Notes under the pieces: generated by a model
Told to the model about the DNA's origin: nothing
Seen by the model: only the letters and a program-made list of their open reading frames with translations
Database searches by the model: none
Shown: positions 46,701 through 59,711 of the stretch, in pieces
Layout: each line of letters opens with the position of its first letter
How positions within the stretch are numbered: the stretch's first letter is position 1
Position numbers and translations under genes: made by a program
Source of the DNA: Diplosphaera chodatii
Lineage: Eukaryota > Chlorophyta > Trebouxiophyceae > Prasiolales > Stichococcaceae
Direction: 5' to 3'
Assembly: GCA_032358165.1 (NCBI GenBank)
Contig: JAALGY010000033.1
Span: forward strand, 372,001-436,000
DNA length: 64,000 bases

Positions 46701-49700
46701 CGGTGGCGGCGGCCCTGGAGCAGGTCGAGGAGCTCCTCAAGGTGAGCGCAGCAAGTGCAGATGCTTGGTTTGTGCGAGCCCAGCAGTGGACAACATGAGC
46801 AGTCAACAGCGCTCGCTAGCATGAAGAAACCCACCCTGACTTCTGACTCTGCACACAGGCCTCCGCTCAAGCAGCAGGCCCCAGGCCTTGCTGCTGAGCC
46901 TGCTGTACTGGTAGTGATCCTGCCGCAGTCGTCAACGTGTGGCACTGACTCCCTTGATCGATGGTCGAGCCTTGGCACCCTGAATGCAGGCGATGCCGCT
47001 GGTAGCGGAGACCTGTCAGCCGTCAGCAGCAGCTGACGATGCGGCAGACCCAGCAGCCGGTGCGACCTGCAGAGCACATTGTATAGCGAAACCTCTTGTG
47101 TGCAGCCGACAATCTGTTTAGTATAATGCTGCTGTAATTCAAGGGCAACCCCCTCCATATGTGATCAACAGCTCAACAACTGAGTCTTGTCACACATATG
47201 CAAGTTTTGCGTGGGTGTCTATGCTCACTGCCTCCAAACCATCCGAGCGCATCATCCCCTACACCTGTCCACTCTGCCTACCTGTCCTGGGGACTGGCAG
47301 ACCTGGGCATTGCTGAGGATGTGCGGCCCAGCAGCGCAGCGGGCAGCACCAGCACACCTGACAGCATCAGGGCTCGATCGGCGGCCGATGCCGCACCAGC
47401 AGACGGAGGCACCGCAGCAGCTGTGCTGCTGCCGCTGCGGTTGCCGGAGCCCCTCATCCGCCGCGTGCTCCACACGCTGCTCGCCAATTGGGAGGTGAGT
47501 TTACATGCGGCTTGCAACCATGTGAACGTGCAAATACTTCGCAGAGCTGGGTCCTGGCATGCACATACCTGCGCCATGAGGACAGGGTAGATGCTGGTGT
47601 TCATATGGTTCTGACACCTCTCAAATCAATGTGCAATTTGGCAGCCCAGAACAGAGTGTGTTTCGTGCTGCAAGCTAGTGGACGGCAGCGCGTCATGGCG
47701 TTATTGTGTTGGCGCGTGAACTCGGTGAGAGTGTCATTGTGCAGAGCCCCGTGACGCCGGCAGCCCGGCTGGCGGGCAGGGCCTTCGACACGCTGCTGTC
47801 AGTGGTGCAGCTGCAGCAGCTGGAAGCAGCGGAAGGGGCAGCGGCGGCCGACGGCGCAGCGCTGCTGGAGGGCGTCGCCCGGGACCTGCTCAAAATGGGT
47901 GCGCCAGATTTCCCGACCTTGCATGACTTTTACACCGAGTGGTGTTGTTAGCATTCGATCCACTGAAACAGTCTCTGCAGTTGTGACATCCCAGGGTCAT
48001 GGTACGCGTTTGCTTGACGCTAAAAGCTGTCATCAGTGTTGCTGATGCCTCCGCAGACTCCGACCGGAAGGGCAGATTTGCGCCGCTGGCGGCTCTGGTG
48101 CCGCGGTTAGGCGCAGGCCCGCTGCTGCGGCTGCAGCCGGACCTGCTGCAGCAGGTGCTGGCCGCGATGCGCGGCGCCGCCGCCTGCAGCGCCGCCGCCT
48201 CGCTGTGGGCCGCGCTGCTGTCGCAGCTGCAGCAGGAGTGCCAGGCGGCTGCAGAGGGTGAAAATTTGAACAGATCTCGGGGCCCCCCTCCTTTTGGCGT
48301 TCATTTTTCGGTATGTCCTTCGACAGCAGCTGGTCAGCTGCACCGCCGCACACAGCTGTCGCTGCCGACAGCTGCACCAGGACTGGCAGTGAGCGCGGTG
48401 TGCCGTGCATGCAGATGATGATGCGGACGGCCGCACAGCCTGGCGTGCGCACTGGCAGCAGCCGCTGCTGTCCGTGCTGTGTGGGGGCCCCCAAGTCACC
48501 AGCACAGCGGCTGCAGCGGTAGCGGCGCAGCAGTCGGCAGGCGCTGACCATGGGACTGCCGCCAGCCAGCTGCCCGCCAATGTGTCGGTGTACGCGCTCC
48601 CGGCTGCGCTGCGACTGGATCCGGACAGCCTGCCGCTGCTGCTGCGGGGGCTGTTGGCACCACCCCAGGTGCCGCTTGCATCTATGCAGCGGTCGGCGTG
48701 CCACGGCACGTCTGACAGCACACGCCCTGAGCCAATACGATGCAGTGTTGGCTAGCCTGCACCCTGGCATGCCGGTCCCAGCATGGCTGGCTGCGTGTCA
48801 TCTGCTACCGACAGTACACACAACCATTACACAGGCGCCACTATGGCGCTGTTGCACCGGTGCGCAGCCGGCGGCCGTGCTGGCGGTCTTGCGCGCCGCA
48901 CGCTCCCAGGGCCTGATCGATGACCTGGACGACGTGGTCAGCGGCGCCCCCGACGACGCAGCAGCCGCCGCCGCCGCAGCAGCCGGCGGCGGCGCTGACG
49001 CCGTCGGCACCAGTCACGACGCCCCACAAACTGGCGGCGCGCCCACCAACGGCATCATTAGCACAGCAGCCCGGGGCGCGGCAGGTGCTGCGCTCAGGCC
49101 ACCAGGGGCGGATGTAAGTGACAGCGCAAGTGGCAGCGACGGTGGCGAGGGCGGGACGATGCGGGTGCCATTTGCACTGCTGAGCGCCGCGGTCGGCAGC
49201 CGGCAGGAGCCGCTGCGCGTGGACCTGCTGCAGCTCATCAGCAGCAACGTCCGCACGTCATCCTTGCCGGGTGCGGCGCTCTGCCGGTGCCCTGCGCCTG
49301 CTGCTGTGCGCGACGTTATCCAGAGCAGCGAGCTGATGGTGCTTGCAAAGCCCGGCTGTGAGTGTGATGTGCAAGCTGGCTTGCGCCAGTCGCTGTGCAT
49401 CAACCCAGCTGCATCATGCTCAGCCCCTGTTGGTGCCATTGCATGACCGTCCCAGCGCCTTGTCTGCTCATGATGTAATTCTCTGCTTTCACAGTGGTTG
49501 TTGTCATTTGTGACCGGCTTGGACGAGGCTAGATACCGGAGTGGCTTAGATCCCACACCTGCAGCGCTGCATGCAGGCGTTGCTGAGCTGGCGCTGATGC
49601 GCCAGGCCGTGCTGCTGGCCTTCCGCTGGACGTCCCGCTTACTGCGCAACAAGTGGTGAGCGGATTTCAGTTGCGCCTAAAGAGATGACGGTACCATACG

Positions 49701-50156
49701 CCTAAAGAGATGACGGTACCAACTCACCTCTGCCTGTTGTGCACCAAGTGTTGCTATCGTCGTGGTCAATGCACACCAACGGCTTTCCTTGCGTAGCGTC
49801 AATATGCTGTAGTGAGCAAGTCCTAAGCCACGTGTAAGTTCAGATGCATAACTCACGTACCCTGGAACCGTCGACAGGCGGGCTGCGGCGGCGCAGTTTC
49901 TGACGCGGCTGCACTTGGCGACGGCGGCGGCGGCGCAACGCCTGGCCAGCAGCGGCCGGGGCGTGCAGGGGTACGGTCGATACGGGAGCCACTGCAGCGC
50001 TGTCGCAGCAGAGTCGGACCCTGCAAAGGACGCGACAGGTGTGACCACAGCTGAAGCCTGTATGCTCGGTTGCAAGATGCGGCAGCATGTCACGTCAAGG
50101 GCCGTGACTTGGCTGTTTGGTATAAACAGGCCTCGTGTGGCCAGTGGTGGTGATTA

Positions 50157-50201
<45 letters not shown>

Positions 50202-53200
50202 TACATGATCACGCCATGGCATCAGCTCAAAAAGTGTCGACCTTGCATCTGCAACCCTGGTGGCAAACCCGATCCCGGCAAACCCGGCCCCGCTGAGCAG
50301 GCCTGGCGCGGGCTGAGGAGTTCATGCGGTGGCTGACCGGCGTCATCGCCGCCTCGCTCCACCCTGGAGCGTCCCACGCCCGCCACCTGTCCGCCCTGGA
50401 GCTGCTGACCACAATCCTGGACACCTGGGGCAGCCAGGCAAGCAGTTGTTCGTCCGCGTCCTGGACGTGTATACATATCAGCTGTTGTGGTGTTGTTGCT
50501 GTTGTAGTGTTGGCGGGCAGGCTCGCTCCCGATCTGCACAGCAAGTCCCCGCTTGCCTGAGCGTCGTCACCCGCCGAGCCCTCCATTTTGCAGGCGCCCG
50601 ATGCGCCGGGCAGCCGGAACGGCAGGATCCCCAAGAGCGGCCGTGCAGCGGGCAGCGCCGCGGGACAGCAGCCGCCGGAGCACCTTTTCGCCCCAGGGTT
50701 CCTCGGCCGGCCGATGGTCCAGACGCTGTTGGGTATGCCAGTGCAAGCGTCAAACAGCGGCCAGACCGTGCAGAAGTGAACTGCACATTGGATGCTGAAT
50801 GTTGCCGCCACCACTGCCGTCATGCCATGTCGGCTACATCGGGTCGACTGGAGGTGACAGCAACCTCTTGGTGATGCGGATGTTGCTGGCCTCGTGCTGC
50901 AGGGCTGCTGACAGACAGCTGGGAGCGGCTGCGTGAGGCGGCCGCCGGCGCGCTGCTGCGCCTGCCGACCCCGCTGCCCGGCTTCGACACACCCCAGTCT
51001 GTGAGTTACGTCTGCTATGGCCTGCAGTTTGTGGTTAATGGCTGCAGGCTGTTGCTGCATGCAGCAGTGATCCTGTCACTGACTGCTTGTGCTGCTAGGC
51101 ACCTGCAGTTGGGTTGTACGGAGCACGCTGCTTGCAGTTGCATTTGCCTGTGCTGAGCCCCGCTGATATGAGTCGTAGTCTAACTCACCTCCAGACTGTC
51201 GGTGACCTGAGCCAGCGCGCACCTCATGCAGAGCCAGTGTCCTCTGGCCGCCTGCCGCAGGTGCAGCAGCTGGCCGACGCCGCTGCAGCGCTGCTGGCGG
51301 ACCCGCGGCCCAGCCACGCGGACGGCGGGGCCCGCACCCTGGCGCTGCTGCTGCGGAAGTACGTGCTGGGCCTGGGCTGGCAGCTGGAGCTGCCAGCGGC
51401 ACATGCGTCGCAGCCCGGGGTGCAGCTGCAGCCGGCCACAGCCCAGCAGAACGGCCGGGTGCAGGAGCAGCACCCGGCAGCAGCGGGAGCGGCGGATGCA
51501 GGCGGCGCCAGCAAGCACGCGGCCGGCGTGGCGTTCCTGCAGCAGCTGTGCACCGTGCTGCAGGTGCTGCGCCACACACCACACAGTGGCTGCGCCCAAG
51601 TCCCCGTGGACGATGGGCCGCCTGCCGGTGCCATTCACGTCAGGTGTCTTGCTGACGCGCCTGGTGCACGCAGGTTGACGTGCAAGCGGGGCAGCAGGAT
51701 GTCACAACCGCGGCACGCCGCGCTTTGGCGCATGGCCCGCTGCTGGCGCTGCGCCATGCAGTGTCGGCGATGCCGTGGACAGGTGATAATGGGGTGCAAA
51801 CTGTCGATTATGTAACATGGTGCGAGCTGTGCGCCTACGTGGCAGCTGGTGGTGGGAGAGCATCTGCAGCCGCCTGTCCCCGGGGCGGCTTCGGCTTGCA
51901 CCTCCACAGCACCTGCCCATGCATTGTCGTCTGCAATCGGCAGTTCGTGATGCTACCGGTCACCGCCCTGCACACTGACCAGACGAACCCTTGTGTGTGA
52001 TTGCCCTGCAGAGCTGGGGGCTGCGGGCGGTGGCACACGGTCAGCGGTGCAGGCCACCCTGGAGCAGGTGTTTGAGCTCGTGGCGCAGGCGGCGCAGCTT
52101 GCGCTGCCCGCACTGGCCCGGCCCCAGACTGCCAGCACAGGTGAACAGCACGCAGGAAGAATGGCCAGCACTGCCCCTGTGGCCTAGCACCACAGCACCA
52201 GATTGCTTGGCAACCAGCAGCAGCCGTCAGTAGCGAAACATTGTCACCTGTTGAGGTTGACTTTGTAAGAGGCATGCTGGCCGATCCAACCGCAGGACTA
52301 TGGTCATTGCGCATGCGTGACAAAAGTTGTCGTTGTGCCTGAGTTGATCTCATTGTGCAGGTGCCCAGGATGTCTTCAGGGAAGGCGATGACGCCCTGGA
52401 AGCAGATCCTGACGTCGACCCTTCAGACGGAGCTGACCTGGATGCCGGCAGCAGGTAGGCCAGTCAATACATTGCAAAGCCATCCTGCTGCCCGTCATCC
52501 CTGCAGCGGCATACGAGTAGCTGGCATTGGCCGCTTGTCAAACAGATGTCGTACAGGCACGACCGCTGCACAGCTGCATGGCATGCTCTTGGCACACCAG
52601 TGCAGTGGGTGCGAAAAGCACATATTGGCATGACATGAACATCTTTGTCTGCTGAAACAGGGCACAGTGTGACGGCATTGCACCAACAGCGCAGCTGGTG
52701 CTCACCGCGTCGTGGCTCACGATGAAGGAGGTCGCACTGCTGACCGGGGCCTTTGCAGCCGCCCTGCCCAGCAGCAGTAAGATGGGTTCCTGCAACTCCT
52801 GCATCGTGCTGCCGATGACCGCTGCGAACCTGTCTGAGATGCCAGGCAGCAGGTGTTGCAGCAGTGTCAAGGTAGTCACATAAGCTGCTTCGCTCCACAA
52901 CCAAGCGTCCTCGTGCGCTCGCCTACCTGCAGGTCCGCTGGTGTCGGCGCCGCTGTGGGAGCGCACCGGCAGCCAGCTGCTGGAGGTGCTGACGGCGCTG
53001 AAACACAACGGCGCGATCCAAAAGGCGCAGGCCGGCTTCCACGCCCTGTGCGCCAGGTGCCATGCTAACTGACGAACACAGCAGACAGGCATCAAATTCC
53101 GCACTCGTGGTCAGTTTCAATCAAATACCCATACACTTTCTGTTTAGCTGTGTCACTCGTGTCGGGATGGCAGACCAAAAGCACGATCCAGAAACTGTGT

Positions 53201-56200
53201 CAGATGCATACAACATCAATAGTTTGCCACGCAATCAACGTGCAGTGGTGCGCATCTGCAGGCTGCTGCAGGAGCCGGACCCGGCGCTGTCGCGGCTGCC
53301 GGGGCGGTGGCTGGGCTCGCTGCTGGACGCCGCCGCGGCGCCGCGGCAGAGCGTGGACGACATCATTCGCCGCTCCGCCGGGGGCCCCTTCGCCGTCACG
53401 GCCATCCTGCTGGCGGAGCCGCCGCAGCAGACCCAGAAGGTGGGACCACTTCAGTACAGTAAGCCTGCTGGAATGCCGGCACCTCCGCCATGGTCCAGGT
53501 CTTGCGCCTGTTTGCAGTACCTGGAAGGCTGGTCTGCTGTGATGTTGGCGTTCAATGCTTGATGGAGTGGGGTGCAGCCGCTGAAGCAAAACAAAGCAGC
53601 CAGACTTGCAGCGCATGTGGAGCCTGGCGGTGCATCAAAGCTGCAGGCGTCAACATGTCTTCAGGCAGAGGTATGATCTGCTTGCCATTCTGCGCTTGCA
53701 GGTGCTGCTGTCTGGCGGCCTGCGGCGGCTGCTGGACATGGCAAACGCTGCAGATTCCACAGAGCCCTGGCCCCGGGTGCACGCGCTCAACATGCTGCGC
53801 ATGGCGTTCAGCGAGCGCGGCCTCGCCCTCGACGGCTCTGCCTTCCTGGCCGAGGGTGAGCGGCTGCTGAACAGCAGGAAAACCAGTTGCTGCTGCGTCT
53901 TCGGATCGTTTGCTGAAACCGCCACTTGGCATGCCGCCCACGGCAAGCGCGCCCTCGTCACAATGCGGTCGTTGGCAGTAGAACTGCTGCAGACATGAGG
54001 CTGTAAGACCGCACTGACCGCACCGTGCCTCAGACTCAGGGTTTTCAACCGCCATGCAGCGCTGGAGGCGACCATCCTGGCGGCGGCTGCGCGGCAGTGG
54101 GAGGTGCGCAACGCAGCGCACCTGGCATTCGCGGCGGTGGCCATCCGCATCCTGGGCTACCGCAACCTAGTGGCGGTATGTGCTCATGTGGCAGTACCTC
54201 GCTGGGTCTGAAGTTCTTTCCATGATATTCTTGAGCTGCAATGAGTCATGTACATGCAGAGTATGGTACTTCATGAGCCTATAACCTTCAAACACAGAGG
54301 GTTTTCTACCTGTGTCAAAGTCGAATACAATGTGTGATATCTACTGCAGGGTCAGCCGGCGCTGCCGGCAGCGGAGCTCTTCCAGCGCCACCCGCAGCTG
54401 CACGCGTTCCTTGGCACGCAGCTGGCCAAGGCTGCGGCGCAGCTCAGCAATAGCGATGCAGCACACGGTGGGGATGCAGGCTGCGGGTCTGGCGATGCCG
54501 GGAGCGGCACAGGGGATGCAGGAAGCAGCAGGGGCAGCGGGGCGCTGCACCCCAGCCTGCTGCCTGTGCTGACGCTGCTGTCGCGCCTTGGGTAAACCTT
54601 TGTAACAAACCCTGCAGTCTTCCGATGCCTATGTGTGCACAAGCATCAATTGTGAAGTCTCCACGCATCTTTCAGCTGCTTGGCAGAGGCTCACCTGAAC
54701 AGCCGGTCCTTTACGTGCCCCTCTTGCACATGTGCTGCGGCCACATAGCACCGCTGTGCTGACGTCTGACGCTTTTGATCGGCTGATTGCTGCAGGCCGT
54801 CTGCTCCACTGCCGGCAGCACAGGCAGCAGCCAGCGGCGGCGGCGGCCTCGCGCCGGACGCGCTGCTGCCTGCTGCGCGGGCCTGCTGCGGCGCGCCGGC
54901 GGCGTCGCTGCGGGTCATGGCAGCATCGGCGGCGGCGGCGCTGCTGCCGGCGGGCGACGCTGCAGCCGAGCTGTGGCGGCTGGTGGCGGCGCTGCCGCAG
55001 GGCCGTCCAGTCGGCAGCCTCACACAGGTGGGGACTACTCACCAGAGCCAGTGCAAGGGTGGGGTGCATACTCGCAGTGCAGGGTGCCGCACATCGCCCC
55101 ATGGCGCAGCGGGTGCATCAGCACGTCCATGTGGCGAACCGCATGTGGTGCCATTCGTGGTCGTCGATGCGAATCCCGCTGCGCCAGGTCCCCTATCAAG
55201 TGCTGCTTCTGTGGGCTCTCAAGTAGTCGATCTACCAAAAGTGTCTCAGGGCATGCCCCATCAGCCAGCTCATGCAGCAGTCAGTACGCGTCTCGCAACG
55301 AGGCTGTTACGTGCGTGCAGGTGCACGGACAGCTGCTGCAGGCCCGCGCGCTGCTGAAAGTGCACCGCTCCGCCTTCGTAGCAGCGGACGCAGCATCGGC
55401 GGCCTCCCTGGAAGCCACCAGCAGGCACGTCATTCGCAAGTTGGCTGAAGCCACGGCATGTTGCAGCTTCTTTGCATGTTGCCATGGCGATGCCCTGGAC
55501 AGGTAGCAAACCCTCATCGACCAGATACATGGCCTTCCTCTGCCTTTCAATATGCTTGCAAAGCCTTTCGTTCGGCAGCATTGTTCAGCTGCTCTATCGT
55601 CAAAGTTTGGGTGTCCCGACTAAACAACCCATGCGGGAATTGAATCAGGACCAACATCTGGTAGTTCCACACAGGGCCTGCCTCTGGCTGGCGATCGACG
55701 GCTGCCTGGCGGCGATGGTGCGGCTGGAGGCAGTGCGCCTGCTGGCCGACCTAGTCGCGCTGCCCGCGTGGTCTTTGCCAGGTTATGAGATTCTGCGGCG
55801 CGACATCACCGATGCCTGCTGGGCGCAGCTCCTCAGGTGCGGGTGTGCACCCGCCGGTGCAGGCCTTGCCCCGACTCCGTCCGTCGCTGGATGTAACAAA
55901 GGAATGTTGGCATGCTCGCGTGCATGGGAGGCACCCATTTCGCCACAACCCACTGCCAACGATGCAGGCATCAGCCAATCACGCGCCGCTGCTGTGCCCA
56001 TGCGGCTGTGTTGCTACAGGGCAAGAGGCGCGGCCGAGACTGATGCGGGCGCCCCAATGCGCAGCGTGTGGCTCAAGGAGCTGGCGGCCCTGTGCTGCGG
56101 GACACTGCTGCCAGGTGTCACGCTTGTGTCAGCTTGCCCCGCGGCAGCCGTCTCGCCCTGGATCATTGCAATCCTGACAGGCTGCCACACTCGCGTTGCC

Positions 56201-59051
56201 AGGCAACAGCAGTGGCCTTCCCTCGCGCACCGTAAGGTTTATGAAGGCATGCACCGCAGGGCCAGATGCCGATGCGGCCGTCGCGGGCGGCGGCGGGCAG
56301 GCAGCGGTCGGGGCAGCGCTGGCAGCGGCATCGGAGGAGCTGCGGGCTGCAGCACTGAAGGCCCTGATCAGCCACGCAGCCGCAGACCCAGGTGCCCCCG
56401 CGCCCGCTGAAGTCTCAAGTCGTCTGCCATGTCCACAGTGCTGCTTGTACCCCGCAGCGTGTGGAAGCTGCTTCGCAACCAGGTCACGCCCAAAACGTCA
56501 TGCCCGCGCTGCAGTTGCAGTACATGCGCATCCAAGGGTGTGCATGTCCTGCGCAGGGTCGGGTGCCTGGCTGCTGCGGCTGGTGGTGGCTCAGCTGGCT
56601 GCCGGGGAGGGGCGCCCCAAGCCGCTGCGCCGTGCGCTGCGTTTCGCGACCCTCTTGGCACAGCAGGCCACGTTTGCTCCTGCAACCAGTCCATGGTTCG
56701 CGTGTGTCTCGAGCGCTGTGAGTGACTGCGGCAACCAGGGCACTCTGCATGCAGCTGCGCTCTGGCCATGCTTTCCGGCGGTGCCTGTGCCTGTAGGATG
56801 TATACTAGCCCGGATTCACAGATGAAACTGCCTGATACTGCAGGCACGAGGAGGCTCAGCTGCTGTGGCGGCAGTCGGCGGCGGCATTCGACACCAGCAG
56901 CCACCCTGGGGTGCGGCATGCGGCCCTGCGCTGCGCGGGCGCCGCCCTCGGCAGGCTGGGCGCCGACAGTCCGGAGCCAGGCCTGTCCGGGGACTCACCG
57001 GCTGCAAACGACCCGGCTACACAGAACCCTGCACGCAAGGATGACGTAGCCGCGGCTTTGGTCGCGGCAGCCGGCTGGCTGCTGGAAGCAGCGGAAGGTG
57101 GCAGCGGCGCTGCAGAGGCGCCAGAGCTGCGGCTGGCCGCCGTCGACGCAGTCGCAGCCTCAGGCAAACTCCTGGATGCTGGATTGCTCTATGTCCAAGC
57201 TCTCGTTATATGCTGTTGCGTCATCACGGCTCATCGCTTTTGGTGCTGTTGCTTGGTGAATGCGCTGTGGCCCGCCGGGTATGGCGTCACTTGATGGCCT
57301 TCATGCATTCTTAGCATATTATGTCACAAAAGCAGGTCTGCTGCGGCTGCCGCTGAACAGCGGGGCGGCCGTGGGCGGTGACCCCGGCGGCAACAAGCCC
57401 GGCCTGAGGGCGTGGCTGCTGGTGCTTGAGCTCATGGAGGACGAGGACGACGAGGTGAGGTGTCCCCAACAGTACGACCTGAGGGTTTCAGGGTCGTGGG
57501 GCTGCTTGCAAGCTGCAATGCAGAGAGCATCGCTGTGGATATGTGCTACTTGAGGGCCTCGCGCATTAGGCACTGCCGGTCTTTCTGACAGTGTCCGAGG
57601 CGAGCTACCGGTCTCTCCCCCGTCGCGCAGGTGCGGGACGCCAGTGCAGCAGCCGCCGGCGCTGCCATCGATGCTGCTGCCGCCGCCAGCAGCGCCAGCA
57701 GCAACCGCAGCGCCAGCGCCCTCGCGGGGCCGGCGGCGGACCACGCTACAGGGCCGCTCGCGGGCGCCTCGGCGGAGGTGGTGCAGCCGGCAGCGTTCGC
57801 AGCGGTGGCGCATCACCACAGGGCCTCCCCGGCGCTGCAGGCCCGGCTGCTGCGCTGGGTGTGGATCCCGCAGCCCAAAGGTGATGTCGTGTTGCTGTGC
57901 ATGGCCCCACGCAGTTCACAGTGCACGCAGGCCCTCGGCATGACCGTCATAGCCTTACAACCTGCCTGGCAGGACTTGGACCTCCCCGCAGCCTGCGGTT
58001 GCTTTCAAGGGTGCTCGGGCACTCGCTCTGCGTGCCTGCTGCATGCAAGTGAGCAACTGTGCATGCATTTGAAGCACTCCTTGCTGTGACAGCATCTCTA
58101 GAAGCTCTCACTGTACGTTCACAGGCGGCGCGGCTGGGCAGCAGGCGCCGCAGCGGCTGTTTGGCAGGGAGGCCGACAACCAGCACACGGAGCCGCTGGG
58201 GGTGGCGGCGCTCGCGGCGGACACCCTGCGGCGCCTGCTGCTGGCGCCGGCGCCGGGAGCAGCGCAGCACGCCGACGCAGCAGCACGTGCGGGCGACGCA
58301 GCATCTCTGCAGGAGATGGTGCGGGACTGGGCGACGTCCGCTCTGCAGGTGGGGGCCTTGCGTGCTGCACAGAATGCAGTGGCAGCACCGCGCGCATCTG
58401 TGCAGGCAGTACCGTGCACCAGGCCCTGAGCGCAGGCAGTGATGGCTGTGCATGAAACCTTGCTGCAGGAGTGGGCGGGGCGCTGCGAGCGGGTAGCTGC
58501 CGCAGGGTGGGCTGAAGGCGCCATGGGCCTTGGGGGACCCCTGCAGCGCCCGGCCGCCTTCGAGGCCCTGTGCCGCCCGCTGCTGGCCGCCTGGGCTGCG
58601 GCGCCGGCCTTTGGGCTTGCGAGGCCTGCCGTTGCTGGCAGGCCGGATTGCGGTGCAATTGAAGCGGCGGCCCCGGCAAGCGTGGCGCTGCAGCATGGCA
58701 TGGCGGCACTGGCAGACTTGCCAACCATGCAGCCCCAACTCGGCAACATGCTGGTGCGCAAGGAGTCCTCCAGCTGCCCGAGCATTCTGGTCAGCCCTCC
58801 TACATGTTCTGGGACGAGAGCCCCCGCCATCAGTGCAGCGCCCACAGCAGCTTGTTCACAACATCCTGGTGCTACTGCAGGTACTGCTGTCGACGATGTA
58901 TGGACTTGCAGCAGCCTCTGAGTCTGACAAGCGGCAGGCAGCCGGTGACGCAGCAACGGTAGTGGTGGAGCAGATGGCAGGCACATATGATGCCAGGTTT
59001 GACCCGTTGACCCTGGTCGTGAACGCTGGATACCGCGCGTCTGATGAGTAG
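43736..59051 (+). CDS. THADA: THADA/Trm732-like protein (DUF2428 and armadillo-type repeats)
   Basis: Large HEAT/armadillo scaffold; yeast Trm732 partners Trm7 for 2'-O-methylation of tRNA position 32. The gene spans about 15 kb with roughly thirty or more exons. I anchor the start at 43736 (MASRLQKQQHVGRWGDSG, exon to 43819) and the stop at 59049-59051. Sure DUF2428-core exons are 52361-52454, 52661-52776, 52933-53056, 53262-53439, 53702-53855 and 54040-54175. They contain TASWLTMKEVALLTGAFAA, LEVLTALKHNGAIQKAQAGF, LPGRWLGSLLDAAAAPR, IIRRSAGGPFAVTAILLAEP, RVHALNMLRMAFSERGLAL and WEVRNAAHLAFAAVAIRILG. Upstream pieces include AGWTFLVNGALVAALDAAAA and LREAAAGALLRLPTPLPGFD. Downstream pieces include LLQARALLKVHRSAFVAADA and WLAIDGCLAAMVRLEAVRLL. 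Ala/Leu-rich helices fill the rest. One intron appears to be GC-AG (50438-50593). Outer exon boundaries are not fully resolved; one gene rather than two is inferred from continuous same-strand THADA-like pieces. Confidence 0.88.
49674..49721 (+). repeat. Two-copy 25-bp-period tandem repeat
   Basis: The 23-bp unit cgcctaaagagatgacggta-cca occurs at 49674-49696 and again, identical, at 49699-49721. It sits in a THADA intron just downstream of the exon that ends RNKW near 49657. No function is evident. Confidence 0.95.
50158..50196 (+). repeat. (TGC)13 trinucleotide microsatellite
   Basis: Thirteen uninterrupted TGC units occur within what appears to be a THADA intron, between exon material ending near 49966 and the exon containing EEFMRWLTGVIAASLHPG near 50310. 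The Cys-run translation of this stretch is not expected to be part of the protein. Confidence 0.95.
50438..50593 (+). other. Probable GC-AG intron in THADA
   Basis: The exon ending ILDTWGSQ stops at CAG 50437, followed by GCAAGC, a good GC-donor consensus. The next exon starts after tttgcag at 50594 (APDAPGSRNG). Phase 0 is kept only with this GC donor; the nearby GT sites at 50451 and beyond give the wrong phase. Confidence 0.65.
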
Positions 59052-59711
59052 GGAGCCAGCTGTTTGTGTTGCACATGCTGCCGAATATCGTCAGGGTGAA
59101 AAAACAATGACGCCATGAGACCTGTGCATACAGTTGTTGGCTAGAACTGCCCAAATGAATTCGGTACACTGCAGTTTGTACAGGCCTGCAGCTGGCTTGG
59201 CCCTCATGGTGCCTACAAACAGCAGATCAGTTTTCGAGGCTGTTTGCCATATGTGCTTGCAACTTGGTGTGTGAGAGTTTATATGTCCACCCAGTGTAGT
59301 AGTCGTGTGGTACCCTTTAGCAGGTGACATTGCATCGTTGATATGACGATATCTGAGTCATTTCCTCGCATCCTTGATAGTAATAACCTCATATCATTGC
59401 ATGTGACAGCCTGCACAGGTGCACGCAAGGCAGGTGCTTGGCATGGCTTATTGTCATCATGCTTGGTGACATGGTTGGCATACTTGAATGAACGGCATCT
59501 ACGTCAGCGACACTTGCACACAGATCCCGTCCAAGGAACTGTTCCGGTATGCGCGTGCATCTGAAGAGTCAGTCGTGTAGGCAAGCTGTGCTTGTCCTTG
59601 ACGATGTTGCAGCACGAAACATCTGGAGCGCGAGAGCTGTAATATACATCAAGCAAGTTGCAGGCCCTTACATACTCACTTCATGCTGTAGGCTGCTGGC
59701 ATCAGACAGAC
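59052..59711. other. Spacer: THADA 3' region and GST promoter
   Basis: About 660 bp, noticeably less GC-rich than the coding parts. It should hold the THADA 3' untranslated region and the promoter of the first GST. A tgtaa motif, the usual green-algal polyadenylation signal, occurs near 59638 but is far from the THADA stop. No exon is recognised. Confidence 0.4.

Noticed and set aside
50130..50208. Poly-cysteine peptide
   Set aside because: It is simply a translation of the (TGC)13 microsatellite inside an intron.
55472..56410. 312-codon open frame on the + strand
   Set aside because: It reads through THADA exons and introns alike; only parts such as WLAIDGCLAAMVRLEAVRLL are real exon, so it is not a separate gene.
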